NCBI RefSeq assembly: GCF_000150275.1
Contig: NW_002060946.1
Coordinates: forward strand, 679,815 to 743,814
Length of the DNA: 64,000 bases
Direction: 5' to 3'
Origin: Trichoplax adhaerens
Taxonomy: Eukaryota; Placozoa; Uniplacotomia; Trichoplacea; Trichoplacidae
Each line of letters begins with the position of its first letter. Within the stretch, counting starts at the first letter, position 1. Positions 54,317 to 64,000 of this stretch are shown piece after piece. The translations under genes were made by a program, and so were the position numbers. The notes beneath the pieces were generated by a model. It made no database searches. It saw only the letters and a program-made list of their open reading frames with translations, and was not told where the DNA came from.

Positions 54317-55455
54317 ATGGTTCTTGATGGTGAATATTATGCCGCTACAACTATTGTAGTGACTACTCTAATCATTTATTATGGTCGTGACTTGCACTTA
54401 AAAACTTTGAGCCACTGTCAGTATCTTCCAACTGTATTTGCTATAATATTTAGTTGGCATCGTGGCACTCTGCAATCTTTATTACATCGAGCTCTTTTAT
54501 TAAATCAAAGCTATCAGGTACACAGTACACAGCTTAAGTTAACTTCACTGGTTTTTTAAAAATAGTTTTAATTATGATATTCTACATAAATTATGGCGTA
54601 ATCGCTTGTTTTATAGTCATTAGAGATCATAATAGGTACAGCCTTAGTAATCCTTATTATGTAGCATTCTGCTGTTTCATAAAGCATATCCAAACTATTG
54701 CTATGTCGATTTAAGAATCGATAACGTATTAACAATTAAGCGTTTACATAACATAAAATTTTTTGTTGTGATTTCTTAACTTAAATAGAAAAAGCTGATA
54801 AGAAAGATATTCCATATAACTGAACTATATTAAATTTGGGGTTGATTGTTTTAATAAGGTTATCGGGCTTCATATAATGCAAGGGATTACGATAGCTGCA
54901 GCTTCCATTGGACTAGTAGCAATGCTAGATGTCTTTTTGGGCTGGGGTATCATTAAGCAAAGTAAAAACTCAAACACTATTTTTGGACCAAACACAATTT
55001 CGAATTATGGCATCTTTAGTTTATTGAGAGCTTTTGGAGAAGAATTTGGTTGGCGCTGCTATCTCATGCCGATACTTTTGGCAAAATACAACGTCATGGA
55101 AACATTATTTATTAGTGGTATCATCTGGGCATTATTTCATATTCCAATTATGATATTACTAACTGCTAGATATGAAGTTGAAAGACCGTTGTATACCTGG
55201 GTGCTGCAAGGCTTATCTGTATTTCTTGACGCTTATGTATTTGGTTGGTTATCAATCCAGACAAATTACTCCCTATGGGCTGCAGGATCATTTCATGCTG
55301 CATGGAATTTCATTAATCCAATTGTGTTGGGTAGCGTATATACAAATACAGATGGCATTATTAAAGGAGAACTATGGAAAATTAACGGTGAAGGCTTAGC
55401 TGGTTGTATTGTTAGTCTTATGATGATTTATTTAATACAGTTAAATATATCTTAG
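54317..55455 (+). CDS. CPBP/Abi-family intramembrane metalloprotease
   Basis: Exons 54317-54517 and 54859-55455 join in phase, 265 aa, six or more hydrophobic segments. All three CPBP motifs are present in exon 2: EEFGWR (EExxxR), WALFHIP (FxxxH-type) and HAAWN (HxxxN). The family includes the CAAX prenyl protease RCE1 and many bacterial Abi proteins. The EExGWR...WALFH...HAAWN wording is more like bacterial/archaeal Abi members than RCE1. The substrate is unknown. A tract ending tttttag just before the first ATG could be an acceptor, so a further 5' exon is possible. The acceptor of exon 2 (ttaataag) is weak but gives the only in-phase join. Confidence 0.82.
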
Positions 55456-56575
55456 CTCTTGTAGTTATTTTTTAAAAGTCATTTATAGAAAGTAATTACA
55501 TTTTAAAAATAATTAATTTCATTAGAGCCAGTTACTTTTATCTTCGTTTATATGTTGCTAAGAGTAAGTATCTATAAATGTATCATTGCATACAACTTGC
55601 ATAAATGCTAATATTGATACTGTATCATTTTCAATCTGACTGACCACACGTTGGCTGAATACCACCTAATAGCTCTACTAGCATTACATTGAGAGTAAAT
55701 AGATAATTTACAAATAAAAGTGCAGTATCTGTTTCTTTAAGTTCTTCGATCTTGCGAAAGAGCTACTGAGGATTAGATAAGCTAAATCGGTAGGAAAAAT
55801 GTTGAAGTTCCATTTCGCAAAATCTTTTCACTCTTTTGCCAATATCCGTATCCGTATTCATTCTCACAAATCAATTAATAAATTTTTAACCTAGATGTAT
55901 TACAAATTAATTCGTAAGTTGTACACACTCTTAGACCTGGTTTTTGCAAGTTTCTACAGAACAGTCATGACAGTAAAATGACGGAGTTTATTTATGATCT
56001 CAAAATCTTTAACTTTTTCTCACTATCAAATTTTATTATTAAATTCTTCTGACCAATAACTGCTATAAAAGTCTTCATACATGTGTTACTCTAATATGCT
56101 TTTCAATACGTAGAAATATAATCGGTATAATTTAATGCCTACACAAAATGTACATTTCTATTACAGAAAGTAATAATTCTTTCTATGTACGCATATAGAG
56201 GATTCAGTGTAGTAGCCCACAGGTAGACTGATGATGGCATTCTACTTTATAAGAATACTGGCGCTACTATTAGGGAGGCTTTGGGGAATATGCAAAGAAA
56301 GCTTACCTTGTTCTATTTATTAGCGTTATAATGATATTGATATTTAATTCAATTAAACTTAACTTAAACTTTTGTACAAAGTTTGCAAATAAGTTTATTG
56401 AAAGCAAATTTAGTTTTCAAATCAATTCAGTTAATAAGAATCAATCATTTCCCGTTTTATCGTCCTAGTATACTGGTATATCCCTTACTAAAAGGAGATA
56501 TTTCAAAATATACAACCAAATAGAGATTATATCAGTGATAATTTTAGTTTTTTAATTACAGCTAGTATAATAACA
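55456..56575. other. Convergent intergenic spacer, nothing recognisable
   Basis: 3' flanks of the CPBP protease (+) and NPL-like (-) genes; no supported ORF or repeat. Confidence 0.5.
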
Positions 56576-58838
56576 TTAATACAAGTTGATGGTAGGTTGC
56601 ATAATAGTATCAGTAGTAAAGATTCCTAATTGTGCCATTTCTGTTTTTAACTTCGTCATCATATCACCTGAAAGTTCCTGTAATGGAGAGCGTGGAATAC
56701 CAATGTCTAATCCCCGCAAGGTCAACATTGCTTTATGAACAGTAACCTCATTACCTGCCAACGTAATAAATCAAAATTGATAATCAAATATCATTCCTCT
56801 AATATTTCTGGATATATTCTTAAAATATATTTGATAATTGAGGTGTTGTACGCACTGTATGAACCTAATTTTCTGTGTACAGCGTTAACAATGCCCTATT
56901 AATAAGAGAAATTGAAATTGTCAGGGCAAAAATCTAATAAAACAAAGTAATCTGCCAACTCCAAAGTAGTAACTCACCGACGACATGAAATACCTTACTT
57001 GATTAATTATATACTAAAAAGACTTTGATAAATTAAAATAGCATATCTTACTTGTAGCCGTCGAGCTTCGTGTATATTACCAAGTTTAAAGCAATCAATG
57101 ATACCATTGTATAATTTTCCTAAATAACCATATACGCTAGAATAATTTATCGACAATACAAAAAAGCAATTAAAATTTTACGATCATTTAAAACGACATA
57201 TGAAATTTCACGCCTTAATAAAATAATTTTAATCTGTAATATTTACTGGCTTTGAAAGATCGTACACCCGACCGCAAGACCTCCTAAAAATTGCTAAAAC
57301 AAAGAGTACTCGTAAGATTGTAATTTATTTGCAAATTAAAAAAATGAAACTTAAATGTACCACGAATCTTAAAGTATATTTGAGGCTTAATATTACTTAA
57401 GAAACTTCAGTTGTGTACCTCTTCTCTCCCCATGATCATGAAATAATTTTTCGAATGAACACTCGAGGTTTTACATAGGCCGTAGTCACACAAATTATAA
57501 CCATTGTATTGCGTACCACAGAACGTTGGAACATCAAATGCAATACAGTTCAAAATTTCTTCAAGATTTAGAACAGAAACTACAAATATTCGTTAGTGGT
57601 TGCTCGTAACAGTACGTACTATGCCATAAACTAAAGGTTAAATCAATTGAATACAAAAATATTTCTCTATAACACATACATGGTTCTGTACTGGATGTAA
57701 TAATAGTTTCTTCAGAGTGATTATATAAGAGAGGTATATTAGGAGCATCGCGAGAAATATTAGACAAGTAATTTGTTAAGGTTGCTAAAGAAAACAATGA
57801 AAAAGAAAGTAAACTTTAGTACCAATGCGATAGTGACACAGGAAAGGATTTCATGCTAACTAGTGATTGTCACTTGGAGATTTTTTAATGCCCAAGCTCC
57901 CTAAGTATCGGTAGTAACTTAAACATAGAATCAAAATTCATCTGCGATATATCTTACCTATTCTAGTTTTATATCCATAACTTGGACAAGTACAACTAAT
58001 AGCTGAAACACCAACGGATTGTGCAAAGCGTGCCTAACAAAAGTATCAGGAATAAAAAACACCATAGCGTAAGTTAAATTAATAAAATCTTTCTACCACT
58101 TTTACTCGTATAGAACGCATGCGTTAAAAATAAAAAAAGAATCGAGTGACTACCAGTTCAGTTGCTGCGTTGAGACAATCGCAACTAACGTTACAGATGA
58201 TTCCCTGAAGTCTACATAAGCAAGTTTTATTATAATAAATTCAATTACCAATAATACAATTATTGCAAATGTAAGTTTAATTGTACGAAATTTACAGTAA
58301 ACATACTTTCCCTGAGATGCTCTAGCCCATTCTTGTACTATGGCTTTCCTTTCGTCGATCGTTAATGATTTATATTCACCAGCATCACTACATACTGTTG
58401 GTTGGTTAGCAATTAGGAGTAACACCCATATTAATCAATATTAACAGAAATAAGTGCGATAAAGATAGATGAAGTAGAGCTTTAGCTTTCATAATATTAA
58501 ACTTACTGTGACAAATCGTAATACCATCGCTGAGTAACAAATTAATATATTGTGGAATTAAGGTTAAATTGAGTTCTCTGCTCGTATAAATATTTTTATT
58601 AGTTATAATAAATGTTAATGTTGTATTGTTGAAATTAAATGATGAGATTAATCTTAGTGATTTAGACTATAGGAATAATTTAAGAGCAACTTAAGGACCA
58701 CCTTGCCTATTAGCTATAGTGAACATGACATCACCATATTGTATTCAAAAGAATGTAGGTAATAAATGAGCTAATAGAGTAAACTAACCCGTTACGATGA
58801 AAAGGAGTCAATACGTCAGCTATTAAACCTTCTACCAT
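56576..58838 (-). CDS. N-acetylneuraminate lyase-like protein, apparently catalytically altered
   Basis: Exons: 58789-58838 (ATG within an exon open to 58859), 58507-58577, 58307-58387, 58154-58204, 57958-58033, 57680-57784, 57419-57579, 57247-57283, 57052-57119, 56856-56895, 56576-56754. It follows the TIM-barrel of NPL/DapA-type aldolases: MVEGLIADVLTPFHRNG, YKSLTIDERKAIVQEWARAS, ELARFAQSVGVSAIS, LSNISRDAPNIPLLYNH, FDVPTFCGTQYNGYNLCDYG and GIPRSPLQEL. In active members the GLKF/GVKF segment holds the Schiff-base lysine; here the equivalent reads GTQY. The GTTGE substrate loop reads SDAGE. The barrel tyrosine (LLYNH) is kept. It is therefore likely a pseudoenzyme. Some acceptors in the 3' half are uncertain. 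Confidence 0.75.
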
Positions 58839-59023
58839 AAATTGTTTAGGTGTCGTAATCTAGATTTTAATAACAATATCGAATGGTGCAAAATTAATTG
58901 ATTAATATTTTTTCTAAATCTTTAGCAGAAACTAAGGCGAAAATTTTGATTGAAATAGTTGAGATGTATTGCTAATTGTACCATAATTATAATTACTGTA
59001 GTTATGAAAATTATCCAATGTTA

Positions 59024-60336
59024 CTATGGAAAAAGATAGATGATATCTATAATTAATAATACTACAAAGTTATGCAGCACAACATGCTGAATGGAGGTAT
59101 TTTTCGTATAACTTACAGGTGATACTTTCATGCCGTCATTTAATTCACCTTGGATGACAGGTCGAAATACTTTACTGGTTAAACGTTTGACACCTGATGA
59201 AGAAGCTCTTGATCGATTTTGACTAGCATTCGTTTTCTTAGCTCCAGTAATGGTAATAGTAGTAGTAGCCTTGCTGGTGGAATCATTCTGATCATTTTGC
59301 AATTTCCTCACCAATAGCTTTTCATAAGGTTTTCTAGTAATACAGTATATACATATATTCTGAAATCTCTTAGCGATCGTAAAAATTATTTGCAAATTAA
59401 TTTTATTGTAGCACCTCCACATCGCCTAACTTTTGTATTATACTGTACGAATTGCAATCACAATGATGGTTACTATGATTGTGTTACCTAATCATTTTAA
59501 AGCTTTAGCTGGCTAGTAACTGTTAGCAAAATGAGTAATAATTACTGCAGTAAGTACTAATTAATCGATGCAATTGTAAAGTAATACAGTAGTTGGTAGA
59601 AGAGTGCAGCAGGCATTTGTAATGTATTCCTTGACATTCGACGAACTTGTTGAGCAGATGAGGACAGTAGCATATGATTTATAAGCCCATAGTACTGACA
59701 GTATTATAGGGTAAGGATATCTATCACTGTTAAAGGTACAAACTGGAAGCTGATGATTGCCATATTTTGTTATGCAGATACTGTGTTAGAAACATGTAGA
59801 CTATGACGTCAAGTGTAAACACCATTTTAAACCTTGCGTGTATGACGTTAGGCAATAAATATGATATGACATCAAAAGATGGTACAGCAAGATTCCTAAT
59901 GCGATCAACTTGTATAGGAATTTATCGTCTTATCGTTGATGATTGACTGTTAATTCAAAGATTTTTGTACCTATTTGAAGTTTTGATACTAGAAAGCGAC
60001 ATCTTTGTGAAGAAACTGAGCAGCACTGCAAGAGTAGTACGATAGAAAAATGGATCATCCATATACTGTAGACGTCTACATGCTAATACTATTGATCGTT
60101 CTTATCGGTAGAATAACATTTTTGTACAGTAATCTCGTTTACCTGGTGCTATCAGTGATTGGGCCAGGTTTCTCACCACATTTGATCAGCTCTGCTTTGA
60201 GCTCAGCGTTGCTTAATTCAGTAAGACTTTTACGTTCACCATTGATAACGTCAAACATAAGTGTGTTGATATCTACTGTAGCTTCCTTCCGTTTAGTCGT
60301 TGACTTTCTACTTCGTTTTAATGGTGGTGTAGCCAT
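59024..60336 (-). CDS. LEM-domain protein (emerin/LAP2-type)
   Basis: Exon 60143-60336 starts MATPPLKRSRKSTTKRKE (basic, nuclear-signal-like). It contains most of a LEM domain (LTELSNAELKAELIKCGEKP, GPITDSTR), completed in phase by the exon ending at 59333 (KPYEKLLVRKLQ). LEM domains bind BAF (BANF1) and tether chromatin at the nuclear envelope. After a Ser/Thr-rich linker there are two readings. Either splicing occurs at a strong donor (cacct|gtaagt, 59117) to an exon I did not find, or the frame continues to TAA-type stop at 59024 and ends in a hydrophobic tail (HNFVVLLIIDIIYLFP) resembling the tail anchor of emerin. Read through, the protein is 167 aa. Start chosen at the first ATG. Confidence 0.8.
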
Positions 60337-61045
60337 TGCCAAACTTTGAACGAGTCAGTCAGTATACAGTTCAATACACTTCAAATATGTAGACTAGTTA
60401 CCGTTCGAAAGTACGGTAGGCTCTTTTTCGGCTTTCTTTGACTTGCTAGAGCTGTTGTTATGAAATGTAAGATAGTTACAGAGGACTTCTTAATGCCAGG
60501 AATACTATTGTAACAACAGTGGCTATTTTTTTCAGCCTTTCCTTGAGTTGTTCCTGTTGACAAAGTCAGTGATTTGATACTGAGTCACACTGTAATCTTA
60601 GCTTGGCAGATTCTACAGTGATCCAGTCAGCACGACTATGTTGGTGAAATCTCTCCTTCTTAGGACACGGATTGGCGTAGAACTACTGTACGTATTCATT
60701 TTTCAGCATTAGGGTCAAAGGACAGATAAACGCATACAGTTTTAATTATCAACTGAATTAGTTGTTTAGAAGAACGTCTAGTCTTGTTTTATGTTAAGTA
60801 TGTTAGCTAAGCCAGTAAATTTCATGGCATAATTTTACGTTTTTATCACTGAAATTCTTCACTTACCGCACCATCAAGTCCGCTGGAAAAATTGATTCAA
60901 TGGCTGTCAATTTACCAATTATAATGTATTTAAATGATGCTTCACGGTACAGTACAGTATGACATGAAGCGTTTCAATTGTTTTTGTGTCAAACGTACAG
61001 TACTGTAGCTCTAGTCAAACAACACAACAACCGATCGATGTTCAC
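60337..61045. other. Intergenic, no gene seen
   Basis: 5' flank of the LEM-domain gene. Short ORFs (for example 60381-60563) have no recognisable content. Confidence 0.4.
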
Positions 61046-61230
61046 ACTGAGTACAGTACACTGAGTACAGTACACTGAGTACAGTACACTGAGTACAGTA
61101 CAGAATTGTACTGTAGAGCATGAACTCCTATAAAGGATCTACAGTACAGTACTGTACTGTACTGTACTGTACCGTACTGTACAGTACATACTGTACACTT
61201 CGCAACGATTTGCAAGTACATTTGTACAGT
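61046..61230. repeat. 14-bp tandem repeat plus GTAC palindromes
   Basis: Four exact copies of actgagtacagtac (about 61046-61102), then (GTACT)n/(GTACA)n runs to about 61230 that form inverted repeats around 61140-61190. Confidence 0.9.
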
Positions 61231-64000
61231 ACAGTTCACATCAACTTGACACATCAGTTAACTCGCTGTAATTGATTAATTTATTATGATAAAGTAAAAT
61301 AAAATGAAGAGGATATAAAAATTAATAATGACCGTCATAATATGCTATTTTCTTCTTCATTTGATAATTATAATTATCACTAGCCAGCCTTAGATAACTC
61401 CATATTGAAGTAGTGCGTCAGAAACAGTGATTTCCAGCTGTAGCGTACGCACACTCGTACGGCAGTTTACAGTATACTGCAAACACTAAGGTTGCATTGC
61501 ATTGTACAAAGCACAACGTGGTGCTCCACTAAAGCAGCATGGTTCAATAGTTCAATCTATAAACTCCAAAGGTTGATTAAATATCGACAGTAAACTTGGC
61601 TGCATATGGTGGTTGGGTTGTCAATTTCATCATGTCTATAAAATGTCTACAGTACAGTATATTCATTGAGTTAACCACACGAACTTTTATCGCACGCTCA
61701 AGTAACGAGTGGATAAACAGCAGTACAATTAAACATTATATTATCAACAACGCTGCGTACAGTATGGACGTACATGAGCAGAATTGGGTTCAGCATGGAG
61801 ATAAGAATAGGTTATGGCGGCATGCTACTGACCAGAAATTAGAAATCCTTAGTTTCTCACGTTTACAGTAGTATAGGAGACTGCAAAAATGATCTTTGGT
61901 GACATTTGGGCGTAGCTCATGACCTCAGAATTTTTAAGATCCAAACAGCGAAACAGAATTGAAGTGAGATCATGTTTTTGTTTATAAGTTAAATTTTTGA
62001 ACCCAATACTCTAAAGTCGATAGCGTTGTGTATGGTTATCAGAGTCTAATGCGCCCGTAAGCCATGTCATATTTAAATTTTTTTTAATTTGTATTTCATT
62101 TCGTTTACTTCATCTATGGCCGTTGAATTCCTTCTAAAGGGGTTACGGAGCTTATATCTTTAGCTGTTCAACATTCAGTTGCGCTAATGCATTACCACTG
62201 GGGGTTCAAGATACGGCCTTGACCTATGGCACTTTGCACACGTTGCATTGTTGTGCCAAGTAGTGTACACTGTACAGCACGTAATAAGTAATCCAATTAT
62301 TGAGATCTAGTACAATATAAACTAAAGATATAGCGTAAATATATTATGAACAAGTATCTAGAAACTAGCTATATTGTATAGCCTATATATCGTACGTAAC
62401 TCTTATACGTGATTAGTAACGTCAACAGATTATCTGAATAAACCAATGTTGTCCGTTGTGTCCAATTAGTGTGTGGATTACTAAATCATATTTACGGTAT
62501 ACCTTGCAAAGTGTTTATAGTATTTTTATTCTACCTTATAAAAGATAGCAACATAAAAATAATAACAATAATAATAATAATAATGCTATGTTTTTTGTAT
62601 TTTACCGAAGGATAACTTGGCATAATATAAGAGGTCAAGATCTAAATTATATTTTTATTTCAATGTGTAGATGCAACTACTTCGGTGTATGGAATGTACT
62701 TCCATGGATTATGGAGCTATACATGTATACTTGTAAAACGTATAATAAGACTTATTTGCTTACAGTTTTAAAAATCTGAAAATATGCAAACTTGCAGTTC
62801 TTTGATATATCTAAATCGAATAAACCAATGTTTACAACTTTATCGCAAGCGCTTATCAAATTTTGTTTATACGTTTTATTACCCTTTTTTTTGGACGATA
62901 AAGTGTTATTGCATGCTACGTGAGTGAATTTTAGATTTTAAATATACTATGCTTCTAATATTTTCTTTGTACGAAAATGTTTTTACTTCTTGACCTTAAA
63001 CTTTTAAGTTAACACTACTATATAGTAAATAACTAAATATTTTAGGCATTTAATCTAGATTGATAGTAAACAAGAATGAAAGACTTGTGAATCATTGTCA
63101 CTATATATATAATACTCGTATATATCGTATGCATACATTCTTAAATTATTATTATAATTACATATTATATGTTTGTAAGTCTGTATTGCTTTTCAACATT
63201 GTTTCGAAGAGTTTTAGGTCGAAGTCGTAAGGGATCGGGTATACACTATACAGCTGCTGTATCTTCAATACTATACAAAAACAAAAACGGCGATCAACGA
63301 GTGATTTAAACCATATACGCATATTTTTATATGGCAGTCTGTTAAATCAGATAAAGGTAACTTTTACGGCATAACAAGTGCTATGTGCAGGTAGCATAAT
63401 AATGGATCGCTAGAAGCTACAATGTAGCTGCTACATTGGATTACTGATAGTACTGTAGCTCATGTGTCATCAGCTCTTACAATATACAGCATAATAATCT
63501 TGGAAGTGTAAATTAATTGACTCTAACGTATTGATTGCAACATCAAGATTTATAAATGGCGATTTAATAGTCATAGAAATTATAATTGCTATAACATTAT
63601 ACAGTATAATCCTTTACTAGCGTATGTACAATGTACAGTACTCACCGTGCTCTGAGTTATCTACAGTATATTATGGATTGAAAGTGACCAAGTATTTACT
63701 ACATACAGATGAAAACTTCAACAGTCGGTTGGACTTTTTAGCCTACCGTATATTGCACTGTCTAGCAGTTGCCCTGCTGATGTAAATTAATGCTGTAAAG
63801 TCCGTTGGCTGTACAAACAGTTGAATTTTGGTACATAATTATAATGGCACATGCTGTACACTGTACAATATATATATATATAGTATCCACATTGCATTTT
63901 CTAGTTTCTGGTCGATGGAGCGGAAAGGTTCAATATTTTGAGCAATATAAGTGAATGAGGGATAAATAACAGGGGATTTTTTCTTTACTGTTAATTAAAT
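61231..64000. other. No confident gene
   Basis: Contains an (AAT)n microsatellite at about 62556-62584, a small 46-codon ORF at 63169-63309, and short GTAC and (TA)n tracts (63860-63885). No protein family recognised. Confidence 0.4.

Noticed and set aside
57561-57797. Minus-strand 78-aa ORF read as one exon
   Set aside because: It crosses the real NPL-like exon 57680-57784 and continues into an intron past the gtatgt donor.

Overview
The window is nuclear DNA of an intron-rich animal. It is AT-rich on both strands, and almost every recognisable protein has to be assembled from short exons (35-250 bp) joined across introns that are mostly 45-400 bp long. The gene content (nicastrin, a LEM-domain protein, ANKS3, CFAP91, BBIP1, TMEM218, SEL1L3-like) is metazoan. 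Short introns, compact ciliary and metabolic genes and abundant GTAC-type repeats make a placozoan (Trichoplax/Hoilungia) my best guess, but that is an inference, not something the sequence proves. One ambiguous base (n) lies at 8602.

Layout. 1-3141 (+): 3' part of an ANKS3-like ankyrin/SAM gene. 4605-13015 (-): large SEL1L3-like gene with Sel1 repeats. 13192-13302: hAT-transposase-like relic. 16402-17882 (+): SPA17-like RIIa + five-IQ-motif protein. 19391-24392 (-): CFAP91, 23 exons. 26633-27703 and 28149-28729 (+): two unrecognised coding units, the second PH-like. 29397-32296 (-): ETFB. 34651-35900 (-) and 36091-37082 (+): unrecognised coiled-coil gene and TMEM218, head to head across 190 bp. 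37981-39468 (-): SDHC. 39650-41700: palindromic GTAC repeats, a tandem array, and a probable LTR-like sequence with a broken coding stretch. 41721-42663 (-): DnaQ-type exonuclease of bacterial character. 44877-48904 (-): nicastrin. 50744-51208 (+): BBIP1. 52096-53148 (-): CFAP68. 54317-55455 (+): CPBP-family intramembrane protease. 56576-58838 (-): N-acetylneuraminate-lyase-like gene whose catalytic lysine appears to be lost. 59024-60336 (-): LEM-domain protein. From 60337 to 64000 I see only repeats and one small ORF.

Themes. At least six genes (ANKS3, SPA17, CFAP91, TMEM218, BBIP1, CFAP68) belong to the cilium. RFX X-box-like sites lie close upstream of CFAP91 and CFAP68 and inside the TMEM218/coiled-coil shared promoter, so the unnamed coiled-coil gene is a candidate ciliary protein. 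SDHC and ETFB both feed electrons to the mitochondrial ubiquinone pool. Nicastrin, SEL1L3-like and the CPBP protease are membrane/secretory proteins. At least four introns appear to start with GC rather than GT. I did not find a convincing new multi-gene system. The strongest unusual items are the bacterial-type DnaQ gene, the inactive-looking NPL paralogue and the X-box bidirectional promoter.

Exon boundaries were placed by hand from GT/GC-AG sites and reading-frame continuity; individual ends may be off by a few bases.
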